64,000 bases of DNA from Mesodorylaimus sp. YZB2_4 (taxonomy: Eukaryota > Nematoda > Enoplea > Dorylaimida > Dorylaimidae): NCBI GenBank assembly GCA_030248295.1, contig JASANH010000647.1:744001-808000 (forward strand), in the 5' to 3' direction. The notes beneath the pieces were generated by a model. The model saw only the letters and a program-made list of their open reading frames with translations, did no database searches and was not told the DNA's origin. Below, in pieces: positions 1 to 12,400 of the stretch. The position numbers and the translations under genes were made by a program. Positions within the stretch are counted from its first letter, which is position 1, and every line of letters starts with the position of its first letter.

Positions 1-197
1 TTGTGCACTGATGTTGCCAAGTTTGATAAGCTCAATGATACGGTGATGGGCAATACTGCCCTGATAGTCGATCGATCACTCGGACTCTGTATCATAGGTT
101 TATTTTATGATACGGCCAATTGGCTCATTGTCAGTCGTTGTGTTGGCAAACGAACCTGATTGGCACAAACTTTTATGTAATTTTCTTGCGCTTTTAG

Positions 198-2373
198 GCA
201 AAAATTTATTGAACAAGAAAGATGGCGCTGGCGTTATCAAGGAGTCAAACGAGTCGCAGCAAACAATCGATGAACAAGATGGTGAAGTGAAAAGTAAGTT
301 AATATTTTGCTCTTTGTTACCCAAGAATATCTTTCCCCATGATCGAGGGGACTGTCGCGCTCCTTTACGACCTTCCGTCTCGGCGTCCATTCTCCTCATT
401 TCAGGTGTGTTCTGATTCTATGGGCTGCTCTGCATTGTCTGAGTGTCACATGGTTCGGAGCTGCTGCTTTTATCCCCTTCTTTTTCGAGTCATGTGCTTT
501 TTATGGGCTACAAGTTCTGATCGAGGAGTGTGTGCGTGTGGCTTAGGGGAGGGTGTCGGCGGGGATCATGACCGACTAAGCACATGCTTATACACAAGAC
601 GTAGGGCGCATCTAAATAAGGAAAGGACCGTGTCACATATTTTATACTCGACTGATTCTGACGTGGGTCCTCGACGGTGACAGGCTCAAGTTCGCGTTGT
701 TGACGCGGCCTCCTTTCCATAAGTATAAGAACCGTATAGCTGGGTTGTTTGCTGTGGTGCCAGAATCGTGCCTCCATGTTTCTCAGGCGGCGGCAGCGGG
801 ACCAATCTGAAGCACGAGAATACGGTGATACACGTGGACACTGTCGCTCTTGGAGCCACGGCCACAACAAGTGCGGTGGCACCAGCCGTCGTCCCCATGA
901 CTAGTCCCCAAACGACACCGACGACGCCCGGCTTGCCTCCGTCCAGTGAGTGATCAGAGCAAGCCACCGTGTGCTCATTTGCTTGGACGTCACGGCACGC
1001 CTAGACGTAGATGGTACCTCTGTTGTGAATCCCCTTACTCCTGTCTACGAGTAATCTAGCCGTGCGATCTCAGTTCAGGCAATTAGAGGAACGATTAGAC
1101 TTGAGTGTGGTGACTCGGCTCGCCTTCTTCTTGGTTTGCCTTCTTGTCTCCGCGCTACTGCTTCCAACTGCACGAGAGTGGTGTGATCCCAAATGCACGC
1201 CAGACATATCCGTCCCTCGAGATACTACTCGGATTTTGGAACCCTATTTTACTGACCCTGCATGTATCCGAAGCATGGGCTTTGTACGCATGCTCCCCCG
1301 TTCTAACCCCCTACTGCCATAGACGATAGATGCCCCCCGTAGCATGATGCCCCTCCAGGTCGAACGTCTGTTGACTGTCCTAATAATGGCGGATTAGACA
1401 TCTGATGTGAGTAGTCCGATCTAGCAGTACTACCTGTTGTCCTCACGTGTGCAATAGACCTTGTTCGCTCTTATCACTTCCAGTCCCTTTTAGAAAACTG
1501 CACTACTTTGTGTTTTTAGCTAGAAAAAGCGAGATTATCAAATTAACGGAGCAACTTTGCGATTCCATTGCATTGTCCGATTACAGCACATATGCGTAAG
1601 TGGTCTATGGGCACATTTGCTCATGTCTGCACTCCAAACGTTTCTAATTTGGAACACATTTTTACAGCGACTTTAAATTATAGGAAACTCTGCGATACAA
1701 GCATGACCAGTTTTGAGCCAGAAGCGCTCGGAAATCTCATCGAGGGATTAGAATTTCACAAATTTTATTTCGATCATCATTGTAAGCTTAGTTTGGTGCG
1801 ATGACTGTTGGAGAGAAAGAAGGAATTTGAAATATTTTAGCACCGTCAGCATCCAATTCTGTGAAGAATGCACGTTCAATAATACTGAGTCCGCATGTGC
1901 ACTTGCTAGGCGACGATGCGGCGTGCATCGCCTACGTTCGATTGACGCAATCTGTTGATAAGTAAGAGACGTGTCAGAGGATTGACGTGGCATTAGGGGT
2001 CGGCGGGTGGTACCTTTTGCCTTGCATACGTCACACTTCCTATTAGCTTTCATAAGAGCCTTTTGTGGGGCTCGTAGAATTCTTGTCCAGGCGTCCAGGA
2101 TGAGGTACGATACGCTGGCACTTTACTATCTAAGGGCCCCGGGGCAAAGAAGGCCGTCGTTTCCGGGTACCTTCTGTAGCCGTCAGTCACGTCTTTCCTT
2201 GTAGGAATGGCCTATCGTCAACTCGGCAGTCGGAGGAAACCCGTGTTTGGCATCGAAGGGACGGCAAATGGCATTGTGTCCATTTTCACCGTTCTGCTTT
2301 CCCCTCGTCATCCGCAGCAACGGGTGCAGGCGGGGCACCGAGTGGCGGCGTGGCGGCTCACAATCCGCGCTAA
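198..2373 (+). CDS. unc-43-like (CaMKII): Calcium/calmodulin-dependent protein kinase II, linker and association domain (5' part outside window)
   Basis: Six exons: 198-293, 787-945, 1520-1595, 1684-1781, 1841-1961, 2205-2373 (TAA at 2371-2373). The first two encode the variable linker, opening with [11 protein letters not shown] and ending DEQDGEVK. The next exon starts [12 protein letters not shown], the conserved start of the CaMKII association (hub) domain. Then come [17 protein letters not shown] and FHKFYFDHH, then [21 protein letters not shown], and finally [15 protein letters not shown] and VHFHRSA, the oligomerisation core. The protein ends in a short Gly/Ala/Ser tail. All junction phases agree. 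In the family, this domain assembles the multi-subunit holoenzyme, and linker splicing tunes calmodulin response. The kinase and autoinhibitory segments must lie left of position 1. Family identity is secure. The acceptor at 1683 (AAATTATAG) is weak in sequence, but the frame demands it. Confidence 0.93.
787..945 (+). other. CaMKII linker exon, probable cassette
   Basis: This 159-nt exon has a TTTCTCAG acceptor and a GTGAGT donor, and begins and ends in phase 1. It can therefore be included or skipped without changing frame between exon 198-293 and exon 1520-1595. It encodes about 53 residues rich in Thr, Ala, Pro, Ser and Val (for example [15 protein letters not shown]) with an N-terminal [14 protein letters not shown] stretch. 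Family knowledge: CaMKII linkers are the main site of alternative splicing and contain such Pro/Ser/Thr-rich cassettes. Actual use is inferred. An in-frame ORF on the opposite strand is treated as its shadow. Confidence 0.6.
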
Positions 2374-3807
2374 ACCAATATGTTGACAAATAAGGTAGTG
2401 TTCTACACATATTCATATTCACGCCACTGCGCGATTTCCTGGCGGATATTTATTTGAGTATGGTTTGTTTTGTGCTGGCCGTGTCTCTCGTTTATACTGT
2501 AGGTCGTGATTGCGAGTGGGAGTTAGAGATGCTTCATTTTTTTTATATGTGCAGCTTTTGAGTGAGCAATCTGCGCTTGTTTTGGAAACTTCTTTCAGAA
2601 ATGTTTCTGTTAATTTTTGATCAACGGACTCTTGGTACTATTTTTTCCAATGTACTATTAGATTTAGCTAGTTTTAGATTTTTGTGCAGACCGTATCAGC
2701 GGACTTGACTCGTTTGTGTAGACGATAAGTGGGCGCAAATGTGCAATGAACAGACTATGGAGTTTGCGTACTACGTGCATACAGTGTGTATGTATGTAAA
2801 TGTGAGAACATGATGCTAGTTTGCTGTGTTGTTTTTGTTGAAGTATTGGTTTTTTTGCATTGATTGTGCATGTATGGTTCATATTTCTTCACTTGTCTTC
2901 GACTCGTCTTTGGAAAGTTTGTGCGTGATGGAAAGTAAATTATTCTGTCGAAGAGCCATGCTGTTGGCTGTGCAGCAGTCTTGAAGACTGGGCATCGTAG
3001 TCAAGGCATAACTCATCATCAACCTGTGGCCTGCATGCGCAATGTCTGATTCATATTCGCAGAATGTCGATACTGTGTTTACTGTAGGAAGCGGCAAGCA
3101 GAAATGACAGCCTCAAAACAAGGGGAAGGATGTTGGAAGTCAAAGCTTGAAGTTTGAATTCTCAGTAGTGACCAAGTGGAATATACGATCAACTGTGATA
3201 TTGCGTTTTGTTCACTCAATGTTTTCAAGACCTTTGCGACTTATCTCCGTTTTTAATGCCTCGTTACTTTTTTAGCCAACGCGCTTAGCCTCTCCAGTGA
3301 ATCAAGAAGGCTTTTGGTACAGTAAAGCATAGCTTAGCAGGATGGAAATCCAGCACAGGACCACGTATCCTGTTTCCATATAAGGCCCTGTAATCGCTAA
3401 ATGACCCAAAGCGCACATCTCCATGCAGTAGTGGTCCTACAAGTGCTGCAAGGTATAAAGCTTAGAATCGGTGTAGTAAGTACCAACCAAATAGGATCAT
3501 CATCTCCCTTTTAAATTGTTGTGGACTCCATCTACTGAAGGAATGTAAAGGCTGTGCCGTGTTTAATTGCGCGGTCCTAATTCCGCCTACTCTATTTGCG
3601 CCCTGAATAGTACTCTGGGTAATATACACGCCTTATTAGGTTTGTTAGGTGCGTCTAGTTTAATGGTAACAATGGACAATGGGTCTTTGTTTTATTGGCC
3701 GAAAACCTATTGGCAGTTGTCATCTGTCAGGTCAACGAAACATATCTAGCCAAGCCCGGTATTTGCGCTTCATTTGCTTTTGGCCTTCTCTCTTTTCAAT
3801 CCAAATC
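2374..3807. other. Spacer after CaMKII; no gene seen
   Basis: This holds the presumed 3' UTR of CaMKII followed by AT-rich sequence. Only short open frames without recognisable motifs or good splice sites are present on either strand. Confidence 0.6.
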
Positions 3808-4096
3808 ATGGAATTCTTCAAAACAGTAAAGCAGAAGGACGCTTGTTCATATCAGGGCTACATTTATCGCTTTATTGAGCCAGCAAGTGCGAGAAGAAAG
3901 CGGTGGCGTTGCGTGCAAAAGGACTGCCCAGGCAAACTGTGGACAGATCTCGAGAACGGAAACCCGGATCCTCGAGGAGAGCACAGCCATCAGCCGGATC
4001 CCGACAAGACTATGGTGGTCAAGACCGTTTGCGAAATAAAGGAGAGAACGCGGACGGACACACATGTAACGATTACGACGATGTATGCAGCCGCTG
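3808..4096 (+). CDS. FLYWCH-type zinc finger exon, probably transposase-related
   Basis: The open frame starts at ATG 3808 (MEFFKTVKQKDACSYQGY) and stays open to a strong donor (GTAAGT) at 4097. It shows FLYWCH zinc-finger spacing: an aromatic/Tyr-rich start (GYIYRFI), then RWRCVQKDCPGKLWTD with the two cysteines, then GEHSHQPDPDK with the His pair. A charged segment (EIKERTRTDTH) follows. In many invertebrates single FLYWCH domains of this sort are N-terminal to MULE transposases, and a MULE C-terminal relic sits near 54 kb in this window. I could not find continuing exons downstream, so this may be a stranded or domesticated fragment. Confidence 0.6.
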
Positions 4097-6479
4097 GTAA
4101 GTGCAGTAAAATGCGAAACCGTTGTGAGGTTAAGGGTTGAGTACAGTAGATTGAGATAAGTACAGCTGGACCAGGATTGAGTAGGCAGCACAAATCGATC
4201 AGGATCGTTGGATGCCGCAGAATTTTAGGTTAGCACTGTGACTGGGGGTGTGTAAAGTGAGAATGAATGAGCGTTATGTGCGGATAGAGCACAGTTTGAT
4301 CAAGAACTTTTTCGAACATCCTCAATTTTTTCAGCTGCCTCAATCGCTGACAAGCCAATGGCTGCCGCTCAATTTCTTCCCTTAAAAGTGTGCCTCATCG
4401 TCGCTGTACGCTGCTCTACACAAGCTTCTTCCTCCTTTCCCGCAAACTCGCAATCACAACGAGTGACTGTGATCACGACTGATTGTGAGTGACTTGTCTT
4501 GTTTTAGACTGCAGCTGATGCCTTACGCGTTCTAAAAATGTCGTGTACGAGTAAGATTTGATGTTTCTATACACGTTTTCAAAATCAAATTTTTCTGTCA
4601 ACAAAAGTGAACACATAATGACCAGAAAAACCAAAGTCAGGTCGCCATTGGCAAAAACGGCGAAATGAGGACAGGAGAAGGCGCATTAAATAAATGGCGC
4701 AATTTTTCCAGAGGAAGCAGGGATGGCGCAAACTTAAAGTGGAAGGGGGCGTAGAGACGCATTCCTCTTCAAATTACGGATCCTGGTCTAGACACCAGCC
4801 ACCTCGGACAATGGAAGGTGCCTTCGAGCACCGCTGGCGATGGACAGCCGAACCCCTCTCGGTGTCTACTAGTTTGTTTTCTAACTCAGACCTCGGCTCG
4901 GCCTCCACAGTTCTGGCTTGCAAGGCCAGGGAGAGTTTCCGGTACAGTACACAATCATCCTTTATTGACGGGGTCGAATCCTAGACGCCCAGCCGACGCT
5001 GCAGCACCAAGAACATGAATGTCAAACTGCTGGGCTCAAAGGCAACCCGTTTTCCTCTTGGTGCTTGAAGTTCTTCGAGTACACTGGGGAAGAACAGTTG
5101 GTTATGTACAGTATGTACCCTCGAACAGCCCAACTCTGCCTGTCTTTGGAACCTGCCGAGAGTCTAGCGCCACACGCCACGAGATATGTCGAAGTTTGCT
5201 TCACGGCTGACCTGTCGAAAAAGTTAATGTGGGACTCAAAAATTTTACGAAAACTTTGCTTTGCACGTTTGTCTTTGATTGATGCTGCTGATTATTTTGT
5301 CGAAAAAGCATCGATTCGCCTGGCTGACTGATGCCATGCGCAATCCGTCGCCTGAGCATTTATCTGGTGTAACCAGCATCCCTGTCGGTGTGGAGATCGA
5401 TACTCTCCCCTGGCTGAGAGACGCCAACCTCTCCGGTTGATCTTTCTTCTAGGCATGTATAGTCGCGAGACCAATCCGTCTCCAGTCGGAGTTTTTGCCC
5501 AGAGACTTCGGTCTCGACGCTCTCCCGCTACCTGAATGCGCTAGTTACACTGGCAACAGATGCCACAGACGGTGATCCTGTCCTGATAATGTGCACACTC
5601 ATTTCAATGGACTGGCAAGTCTTGGCTGCACTAAATAATATGAAGCGTGAGAGTGTGAGCATGTACGATCAACGCGTACCAAGCCGCTGCCACGCAAGAA
5701 CTCACATAGTCCTTACTTGTACACCATCTGACCCTCTGGCTCCATGGCAATGACAAAGTCCTGAAGAAGGTTTAGGAATAATTAGCTGAATCTTTTGATG
5801 TAGTGGCTAGGTTCTGGTTGTATTCAGGTTCTAAGCTATGTTTACTCACTGTAGCTGCAGCGTATCTACCTCACTTCAAGACTCGGCTCGGTATACCGTT
5901 TAGTTATGTTTCGACCTCGTTTAGTTCCTCCAAAAGCTCACTTGACTTGATAATTCCCCTCAAATAGGTTTCCGGGGTGGTGGGGGTATCCCCCCGCGTG
6001 TGCGCCGATGAACACCATGCCTGAATGTTTTAGCGGAAAAGATACAGAAGACAGAATACTTAGCTTATTGAGCATATTTCATGTGCCGCAGGGTTGGGAG
6101 GAAAATCATCGTTCATTGGGGAGACCACAAGACGGCCACTGGATTCACGATACAAACCCATGTCCACACAGGAGGCTATCCAATCATCATCTGGCATCAT
6201 GTTTACTACTTCTTGATTTCCTTTCGACCCATACTATGCTCCATTCGTTGTAATTTATTTCACCAATACTAAACACCACAAAGAAAAATCGATTTAGGGA
6301 AGTGCCAAATCCCCTAAGTGCAGACTTAGGGAAGTGCCAGGTATCAAATAAGAATCACTATTCTCCATCCATGCATATCGCACTCGGGGAAGTAATAATA
6401 AAATATAAATATGCATATAAGTGTCATAAAATAATGTGATTGTGCGAATCGCCTCCTCCCCTCCCCCCCATCAACTCCT
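4097..6479. other. No confident gene; scattered short ORFs
   Basis: The best open frame is 5065-5331 (+, 88 codons, MKFFEYTGEEQLV...), which has no family signature I recognise. There is a tRNA T-arm-like stretch (GGGGTCGAATCC) near 4970 without a convincing cloverleaf. The rest looks like decayed intergenic sequence. Confidence 0.4.
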
Positions 6480-9400
6480 TCAAGCTTCGTCTTCTTTATA
6501 TTCCAGCTGTTCGCCCTTCGGATGGTCCACTTGATACTTCAAAATGATCTCCTTCGATTCGCCAGCGTTTACTGGCAACTCCCACTCCAGATTGTTCTGC
6601 TTGTTAATTCTAGCGATTTTCGAATTCTCGCGAATTTGTGGCTCGATCAAGTGAACCTGAAAAACAGAGACGTGAGATTAAGATTAGCAATACACAAGGG
6701 GCAAGGGGGCGGGAAAACCTATCCTCAATAATCAATACCTATAAATGCAAAATCCGCCCAAACTATGTCGCTCCATACGATCAATGAAAAATGGGATCAG
6801 CCGCAAGCACAACTTTTTTTGAATCTTTGGAGAGAAAGTCGTCTTTCTCGCTACATTCCAAAAAATACCTTCCAGTTTTCACTTAACGAGATAACGGCAC
6901 CAGCTACCTTTCGCCTACCCACCCATGGGTTCACGCCTCTGGCTTGGTCGGCCACACCCGCACCATGAATGGGCATGACATCATTGGTACCTCCTCTCAG
7001 CCCCAACTCACCTTCACTTTTTCCTCTGTGCTCAAGGGCAAGTGATCGACCACCGTAATCTTGATCGCATCCGAGCGCGTATTTTTGATGGCAATCTTTT
7101 GTTCGTGCGTCGTAACAGACGATTTCGACAAAAGACCTGTTTCCTCGTGGAATTTTCTAGCAGGCTTATATTCAATGCGTATGGCTGGATCCACACCCAA
7201 CGAGCAGGTAAATTCTTCTTGCGGACTGACCGCTTTCAACTGACTTTTCGCGACGAAATTGTTATCCAAGAAGACCGACGTTGGGCCAGGCAGTAACGGA
7301 TACTGACTCGTATTCTTTACACGAGCTTTCAGATAAGCCAGTGGCGATTTCGACGGAACAGTTTCGTATTCGAAATCCGGTTTCAAATCGATCAGCGCCA
7401 CAGTCACCTGTAATTAAAATGCATTGGAAAAAGCTCAAAACTACATCTTCAGACAGCCATACCTTATGCGACGCGTTGTCCGATGGAATGGTAGTCGGAC
7501 GAGCGATCTCGAACGACGTGCAGATAACACTTTCTTGAACCTAAAACAATACAAGCATACCATTCGACGAGGGCCCACACTGAAAGCAGGACCGCCACGA
7601 CACAGACAACCATGCAAAAGCCACATCACGTTAGTGCAACTAAAAACAGGGATCAGTGTGCTAGATGACAAAGCAACGCGTACCGAGCCAAGAAAGCAAC
7701 CAACAGTGCTACATATGCTAGTACAATGTAGCACAGGGTGCGGGACACCGGCCAACCCCCGCATCTTTACGGCCTCCTCTCAACTGTATCATGCACTAAT
7801 ACGCCGCCTAACCTACGCCGATCTTACGTTTATTGTTGCGATTTCCATTCTGGACATTTGCATTTCCTCCATCACGCAGGGTGCCGCGAACAGCGCTGTG
7901 GTTCCACCAGACCCACCAAACAATGCTGCACCGGGTGCCGCTGGGGTTTTGAACATGGCACGTTGCTGACTAAAATAACCGGACACCAAGTGTAGTAATT
8001 CAGCTGAAACCATCGACAGCACTTGCCGATCACAGTTGGTCCAGACGACTACTTCAGCTATGTACGTTCCAGAGACATCAGCCGGCACGCGTTGCTTCAT
8101 CGGCAGATCATGCACAGGATTCATAACATTCTTCAGTCACCATACCTCCACCGCCTGTACGGGCAAGAAACTCGGCTCGGTTCCCTTGCGACGCAAAGCC
8201 GTCGTGGCCAAGTCCATCGTTTTCGATATGGCTAAACTAGCCGCCCTCTTCATTCGCGACCTGCCTTTTTTTCCAGCTTCTTCTTCCTCCTCATAATCAT
8301 CCAGCGCCGCCTCTTTCAACCTGGATAAGGGCAGTGCGACAATCAGACCACAGGGCTCTCGATCAGTCTTTCATCCCCAGATCAGACCAAACGAATCCCC
8401 CTTCATTGGAGCAACCAACGCGGACGAGTTATCGTGCTGTGGTCAGAACAGAACACAAGCAAGCTAATGCACGCGATGCTTTGTCGGACTACTGGTGCAC
8501 ACGCCATTATTACCTCGACAGACCCCGCTGGCAAGAAACTTGGTTCAGTCCCACTTGGCCTTATGGCCGCCGTGGCATATTCCATAGCCATGCCCATACT
8601 AGATCGATGTCTTAGCGCCTTTGTTTTCTTCTTTTCGGCGGCGCCCAATCCGCACGACCTGAGCGCTTGCGGCTCGCACTCGTAGTTTATATCATAAGCC
8701 CTAAGGTCAAAATTCAAGAACCGCTAGCTCATCAGGCTGCATTCACGTGGTCTAGTCTGTCTGCCACCCAATGCGCATATTACGGAGAGGGGACGCTTCA
8801 GCTCAAGCGAATATGACAATTAGCCCGCCCGCAAGTCACTCGAAACGGTTAGTACTAAGAAACAGGCCGATAAAGAGGGTGCTTCCAGATAAGGAGCTCA
8901 CCATTCGTCAAACACAATAAACATACACCTTAACACGAGCAAGCCAGGGCACGACACTTCTCACTTTCCCACTTAGCCCACTACCAGTGCTTTTCTGTTA
9001 CCTCGACAGGCACGACCGGCAAGAAACTTGAATCTGCCCCACAAGGTCTTACGATCGCCGTGGCACACTCCATATCTTCAATCGCCCCACTACCATCACC
9101 ACATCTGGATAGCTTCAACGCGAACGGCATCGGGCACATCATAATTCATGTGTTTGAACTTCCATAAGCCAAATTAATAGTCCCTGATTCAAAGACGCAC
9201 ACAAACCACGAGTGGATTGAGGTCAGCCAGCGTCATTGTCTGCATTTTCCAATTCTCCTCATTCTCCCTCATCCTCGTTCCAAGCCAACATTACTTCAAT
9301 GGAATGCACGTCAGGTACCAAAATCCAGTAACAGTCCCAACGTCAGTTATCTAGATGGCTCGCTCAAGCATAGTCGCCATACCAGTCGAAGTTCGGCCAC

Positions 9401-12400
9401 TGAGGAACTTTCACAAACGAGGATGGTCCCGCATGTTGGCGAGGAATACAATGTTCGTCACCCCAACGACATCGTGCCTAATTGCAGACATCTCCATCAT
9501 AGGTCTGCAGATAAGATACATCGTGCCGATGCCAATCCATACGCGGCAAGAAGAAGCTTGTGCTTCCTAGCAGACCTCAGGCCAAAGCCCCGGACATCAC
9601 ATTCAGCCTCTGCAGTCAAAGCAACACGCAAGCTGCCTGTCACCCATTTTACCTCGACGCGCGCCGTTGGTAAGAAACTTGGTTGTTCTGTATCGCGCTC
9701 TATGACCGCCGTAACATAACTCATAGGTTCGTCAAACATCACAGAAGGTGTCTTCGTCACGATCGAACTGCATGGCTCCGATGAGTACTCCGCATCCATC
9801 AGCTTTGATTTGTAACTTATGCCACGCCTAGATACGAAATCACATATTTTTTAAAAATCTAGATTGCAACTACAATTTCGAACCGTCATTCAACCAGTTT
9901 CGATTCTCACTTCAATCGAACACGCGCTGATTCCCACACCCGCATGACCGACCCACCAGTCCACTTATACAAAAGCAAACACGGATTTCTATATCCACAC
10001 CTACTGAAGGTTCCCCTTGCAGTGCATACGAGTAGATGACTGGTGCCACCAGAGAAGCAGTTGGCGCGATGCTTGAATTACCACGAGAGGCCATTTAAGC
10101 GATTATCCCGAACAATCAGATCAGAGTACCCGCTAATATATAGACACCTGCGAAAGAGATCAAGATGATATGCTGCAAGTCACTGCTGCCTCGACAGGTC
10201 CCACTGGCAAGAGATAAGCAGCAAGTAAGAGCTGATCAACATCACTTTCTAGTCGAGTGCGCTCTGCTCCGAAAAGTGATCAGCACCTCACGCATGTTAG
10301 TTTAACAATTAGAATAGAATATCCTCAAGCAAACGCGGCGTAGCCGGCGAAAGGAAGGTTGCATGTTGGCGACCAATACAATACGCACCTGCACGGCAGT
10401 GTGCCCAACTGAAACTTCAGGCATATGTGAGCCCGCTGGCAGGACAGATACAACGTGCAGCATTGAACTGCGTCGTGTCAGGATCCGACCCACTGCTGCG
10501 CACGCCTTTCTGTGACGACGACGCTTAAAACTTGAAACAAATCATTTTAACCCCGCCCGCCAGCACGACTCATCAAAGAAATGCCGCAGGAAACATTTGG
10601 CATGGTGTTTCAGCCCGAGAAGATAATTTCCCCTCAGGCCAAACCCTCCAGTTATTCACCTGCACGAGCCTACTGTACTTATAGGGACACTGAGAATATC
10701 CCTCCGTCCAAGCCCTGGACTACGCCCCATTCTACGTAACACACCACAGACCGGGAGCCCGAATGAGCAAGTGCAATAAGTTCATCACAAACAGACCATC
10801 CCAGACAAAAACTGCCCAGTTAAGACATGCAGATGCTACAAACGCCTCACACGTAGACACTCTGTCTTTTTAGACCGCAAATGCTAGCTTTCGCGTTGTG
10901 ATTACCTTGACAGACCCCACTGGCAAGAAACTTGGTTCGGGCCCACCGCGCCTTGCGGCCGTCGTAGCGAGAGCCATACTTCTCGAGCCACCACGGCGTC
11001 TTTTTATGATAAGCTGCTCCGCTGAATGCGAGACTTGAGATGAGGAGTCATCCAACAGCGCCGATGCATAAGCTATTTCATCTCGCCTAGATTCAAAGCT
11101 GCGCAACTGACTGCAGATAATTCTGGGGGACCCACTGGGCTTAGTCAGCTAGAAAGGCTAGCCGTGGCCAAAGATCTTCTTTAATCTGGGACGCACGCGG
11201 CGGTCGCTACAGACGTGTGATCGATTATCCAGTTACTCAGGGTGAGTAGTACACAGGTTTGCATTCTTAACCCCGCCCACCACCACTGGGTAGTGTTTTC
11301 CCTGCATTAGTATTAATACTAAAGCATAGCTGCAGCAAGGGTGCATATCGATGAGCAATACAATACACACCTCCACGGCAGCGTGTCCAATCGACACATC
11401 CGCAACACGTTTCTCCAATCGTCGGAAACTCCGCCTAACAGTAGACGCGACGTGCTTCATTTGAGCACCCGATCGTTGGTCCCTGACTGCTACTGCTGAA
11501 TGAGGTTCGAAATATGCCCTCAAATTTATAGCACGTCATCAGACCACCTATTGCGAGCAAATGTTCCCGAATCCGATCTCCAGCGATTCGTGAAGTATGC
11601 GCCCTCTCCGCCGATTCGTCCCCGCGCGCCGGCTGTTAAGGACCCCCACCCCAGCCTACAAGTCATACTTACATGGGTGGCGGAGGTGGTGGCCTGTGGA
11701 ATCCAACTCGCAGAGTGCTCAACTCGGGAATCTGACCACCAACACTCGGTGTGGCCGTACTCAACGACAACTTGACATCGTTCCACGCCTCGCCAGTATT
11801 CTGTTCGACAAGTCCGTAGTAGAACACTTTCAAGTCACGATCCGCAGTGTAGACACGAAGATCGTAGCTTGGTTTCCACGAGGCGTTCCATACGATGTAC
11901 GAAATGTCCAATTCGATATCACCCGCCTCTTGAGCGTCCAGCAGAATTGATACTTCCCTGAACACAAAAATAGACTTACACTAAAAAATATATAGATCCA
12001 TAACCAAGTCCTACCTGGACAAGTATGTCTCGCTCACTCCCCCGTATCTGCTCTCGTTCAGATTGTTCTCCAACACTCGAATTTCCTCGTCCAAATCGCG
12101 TCCTTTCTTTTCCACTTGCATTAATTGCTCATCCAATTTCGACGAACGAGTCACGAAATAATCGAAAAATTTATCCAATCCATTCAAATGCGATTCGGTA
12201 ATTTCGACCAAGGATGACTTATCAGCCAGAGTCTCATTCGGCTTGGCACCGCCAGTACCAGAATGACCGATCTTTTCGGCCACCCCATCCAACAAATCTC
12301 GTTGTTTACGTAAACGGTGTTCTTCTTGGCGAACTTTTTGACGATCTTCGCGCAATTTTTCTAACTTTTGAGTCATTTCTTTTTGCTCTTCGCGCACTTG

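Noticed and set aside
1-97. Open frame from the left edge with a possible donor and matching phase into 198-293
   Set aside because: The translation does not resemble the CaMKII regulatory region expected there. Most likely intron.
405-415. Three-codon terminal exon after 293 (acceptor TTTCAG, then stop)
   Set aside because: Phase fits, but the association-domain exons downstream also fit and are clearly the true continuation.
686-967. Minus-strand 93-codon ORF, Ala/Gly/Val-rich
   Set aside because: It is the complement of the CaMKII linker cassette exon, which has proper splice sites.
1062-1322. Plus-strand ORF with a hydrophobic segment
   Set aside because: Lies inside a CaMKII intron, has no phase-compatible splice sites and has no family match.
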